From contig JAJHQT010000056.1 of the NCBI GenBank assembly GCA_020833205.1, positions 1 through 5,824 on the forward strand: DNA of 5,824 nucleotides. The letters are read 5' to 3'. The notes beneath the pieces were generated by a model. The model was not told the DNA's origin, did not search any database, and worked only from the letters and a program-made list of their open reading frames with translations. Shown here in pieces: positions 3,951 through 5,824 of this stretch. A program made the translations under genes and the position numbers. The first letter of the stretch is position 1. Each line of letters begins with the position of its first letter. Origin of the DNA: Pyrobaculum sp. (GTDB lineage: Archaea > Thermoproteota > Thermoprotei > Thermoproteales > Thermoproteaceae).

Positions 3951-5595
3951 GAAAGCCGCCCTCCGAAATGGTTAAGTCGGCGGCGACGGGACCGCCCTCA
4001 GTCCTCCTCAGCCCCTCCCAGCTGACGTCAAGCCCCTCGGCCGCCAGCTTCATGGCCTCATCCAGCTTGTGGTTCTTAAGCCTATCGTCTCCTTCAAGCA
4101 GAGGAGGTCCGTAGCGGAAGTATAGGCCAGCCAGCCTAGCCGCGCCGACGCCAGACGCGACCACGTTGAAGGCGCTCCAGACTCTCTTCACCTCCGTCTC
4201 AATGCCGTGCGCCGCCAGGGCGGCCCCCCAGAGCAGGGCGATTACCCGCTCGCCGCTGGTCAGCTCAACCCTCTTCATCGCCGCGGACACGTATCCGTCG
4301 CCGTCTATAGCGCTGGAGACCGCTGCGCCCAAGTACCTCAGCGTTGTTTCGTCCACGCCTAGCCTCTCCGCCTGCATCAGCAGAAGGGCGGGCGCTATAA
4401 CCTCCCTTGCGATTTTGTCGTCATCGAGCTTACTCTTCAAACCCTCCAGCTCCTCCAACGCCTTACCCAAGTCGAAGCCGAGGCCTACCTTGACACTTTC
4501 AAGCCGCCTCTTAACCATGCTTGTCACTTCGCCCCAGTGGTCAGCTACCCACCGCTTGAGGACGTCCCAGCTCCCCGCCTCTACGCCCAGCATGTGGAGC
4601 CACCCGCCCTCCGCGCTCCTCTTGATCGCCTCGTCGAGCTTCTCAAGGGGGGCTTCAGCCAAAACCACCAGCTTCGGCCCCTCAAGAGTTAAGGTCATGC
4701 GTAGCCCCACAACAGACCAGCCGAACAAGGCGTGAGTCTCAGCAAACTGCCACAGGCGGGAGGTGGTCATCCGCAACACCCTCTTGTTCTTCTTTCTGAT
4801 TATCGCCACGTCTGAGTCAACCCAGCCCGCCGCGTACAGGAAGAGGTCTTCGACGGGCAGACGCCTTCTAACCTCCTCCGCCGCCTTCTCCACCACCTCG
4901 AGCCTCTGCTCGAAGAACCCCCGCCACCTCTCCATGTCGAAGATCAGGGTGTAGGTTATGCCCGCCACCTCCCCCTTTCCCACTTTTGCAATCCACAGCG
5001 ATATGCCCAGCTCGTCGAGCTTGCCGCCCTCCTTCATGTTGTAGAGTTTAAACACGTAAGACGACTCGGTCTCCTTCTCAAGCTCCAGCGCCAGCTTGCC
5101 GCCCTTTTCAAGCTCTTTGATGAAGTCGCTGTAGTGGTCGGCGCCTGGCTTTAGGAAGAGGCGGCGGAGGCCCTCCGCCAACATCTCCCCCACTTCAGCC
5201 GGCCTCACTACCCCCTCCTTTTTGGCCCTGTCGTACGCTGTCTTCGGCGGATAGTAGAGGTGCCAGGCAGACCCACCCACCTCAAGCCAATATCTAGCCG
5301 CCGTGCCGAAGACGCCCCTCCTACCCAGCGCGTATTCCCTATACGCGATTAGAGCGGCGTAGGCCTTCACCCCGAAATTCACGCCGCTGAACCTGGAGAG
5401 CTCCGGCGCCGTCGCCTCAGCCAGCCTTCTAGCCACGTCTTCCTTCACGTCGAGGAGGTCCCCCAGACCGTGCCTGACTGCGTATTCGTTCAGCTTCTCC
5501 CTGAGAGTACTCAAGGCGTCTGTGAAGGCCGCCTCCTCTTCCTCGGCCAGCTGTTTTATCTGTTTGAGGTCCGCCACGTACGGCCCATCGCCCAC
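3838..5595 (-). CDS. paREP2b family protein, N-terminal part with frameshifted tail
   Basis: This is a 585-codon frame of a Pyrobaculum paralogous family of unknown function. Residues 1-547 read as a continuous, soluble, helix-rich protein. Landmarks are RREYALGRRGVF-like text near 85-95, YYPPKTAYDRAKKEG at about 115-130, AIDGDGYVSAAMKRVELTSG near 430-450, and RYGPPLLEGDDRLKNHKLDE near 500-520, ending VAADLTISEGG. The last 38 residues (FRGVHSPEGEGGGQ and on) are out of frame and are lost sequence overlapping the C-terminal fragment. Compared with the plus-strand copy, about 180 codons between SEGG and AAEF are missing. The start is GTG 5595, lying within a GGAGGTG ribosome-binding sequence. 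A GTG at 5577 is an alternative. It follows a small gene by 9 bp, suggesting one operon. Confidence 0.75.
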   Translation of the reverse strand: MGDGPYVADLKQIKQLAEEEEAAFTDALSTLREKLNEYAVRHGLGDLLDVKEDVARRLAEATAPELSRFSGVNFGVKAYAALIAYREYALGRRGVFGTAARYWLEVGGSAWHLYYPPKTAYDRAKKEGVVRPAEVGEMLAEGLRRLFLKPGADHYSDFIKELEKGGKLALELEKETESSYVFKLYNMKEGGKLDELGISLWIAKVGKGEVAGITYTLIFDMERWRGFFEQRLEVVEKAAEEVRRRLPVEDLFLYAAGWVDSDVAIIRKKNKRVLRMTTSRLWQFAETHALFGWSVVGLRMTLTLEGPKLVVLAEAPLEKLDEAIKRSAEGGWLHMLGVEAGSWDVLKRWVADHWGEVTSMVKRRLESVKVGLGFDLGKALEELEGLKSKLDDDKIAREVIAPALLLMQAERLGVDETTLRYLGAAVSSAIDGDGYVSAAMKRVELTSGERVIALLWGAALAAHGIETEVKRVWSAFNVVASGVGAARLAGLYFRYGPPLLEGDDRLKNHKLDEAMKLAAEGLDVSWEGLRRTEGGPVAADLTISEGGFRGVHSPEGEGGGQRRLRKSQRDREGGQGERLPKAKGL

Positions 5596-5604
5596 CTCCC
5601 CCCT

Positions 5605-5824
5605 CTACACCGCCCCCCTAAGCCCCTTCGCGTATTCTTCCAACGCAGTTCTGTAGACGCCGAAGGCCTCCTCCAAAGCCAGCGCCGCGTAGAAAGTGGC
5701 CCTCTTCATCTTTTCGTCCGCGGCGTATCTGCCGTAAAGCTCGGCGCCTCTCCCCACCCTAAGCTCCCTCTCCTCAGAGGACCTCGGCGCAATGAGCATC
5801 CTCAAAGACTCCCAAGGCTCCGCC
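5605..5824 (-). CDS. Small protein of unknown family, 3' part only
   Basis: The frame stays open to the right window edge (AEPWESLRMLIAPRSSEERE), so the start is outside and the TTG 5805 or ATG 5799 codons need not be the true start. The visible C-terminus is charged and helical: YGRYAADEKMKRATFYAALA, then EEAFGVYRTALEEYAKGLRG. It ends 9 bp before the paREP2b gene on the same strand, so the two are probably cotranscribed. Pyrobaculum has paired families named paREP2a and paREP2b, and this could be a paREP2a-type partner, but I am inferring that from position only. I do not recognise a domain. Confidence 0.6.
   Translation of the reverse strand, partial: AEPWESLRMLIAPRSSEERELRVGRGAELYGRYAADEKMKRATFYAALALEEAFGVYRTALEEYAKGLRGAV

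Noticed and set aside
4166..4735. 189-codon plus-strand ORF inside the minus-strand paREP2b gene
   Set aside because: It has a low-complexity Ser/Pro/Leu composition and lies opposite a recognisable coding frame; it is an antisense shadow.
1..5824. CRISPR array or toxin-antitoxin/defence module
   Set aside because: No regularly spaced direct repeats were seen, and no ORF resembles Cas, VapBC, HEPN-MNT or restriction proteins.

Overview
The window looks like a chromosomal segment of a hyperthermophilic crenarchaeon of the order Thermoproteales, most likely Pyrobaculum. This rests on archaeal ribosomal proteins eL19 (L19e) and uL18 (L18P), a tRNA with several introns at non-canonical positions, AT-rich archaeal TATA boxes with near-leaderless genes, and two broken copies of a protein family I recognise as paREP2b of Pyrobaculum. 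The genus is inferred from family recognition, not from a search.

Layout. 2-1151 (+): C-terminal half of a paREP2b gene, cut by the window edge and carrying a frameshift near 200. 1150-1209 (-): candidate box C/D sRNA overlapping the end of that gene, with its own TATA box at about 1234. 1240-1650: mostly non-coding, with one weak 74-codon ORF. 1652-2016 (-): a tRNA-Thr(UGU) gene in three exons, with a 15-nt intron at 37/38 and a very large 275-nt insert at 29/30. The insert carries a 26-bp long-range inverted repeat, a T6 run and an internal TATA box. 2134-3196 (-): rpl19e-rpl18 operon. 3197-3434: its promoter plus a strong hairpin. 3435-5595 (-): second paREP2b gene. Relative to the first copy it lacks about 540 nt internally, and the join is out of frame. 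5605-5824 (-): 3' end of a small gene transcribed into it.

How it fits together. A conserved translation block (tRNA-Thr, uL18, eL19) is flanked by two decayed paREP2b copies in opposite orientation. This suggests repeat-driven rearrangement around the block.

The main discovery candidate is the tRNA-Thr locus. The two parts can be read as one gene with an unusually large intron. They can also be read as two tandem half-genes, each with its own promoter, joined through complementary GC-rich arms as in trans-spliced split tRNAs. The latter would be an in-place intermediate between an intron-containing and a split tRNA. The sequence supports the architecture but cannot say whether one or two transcripts are made.
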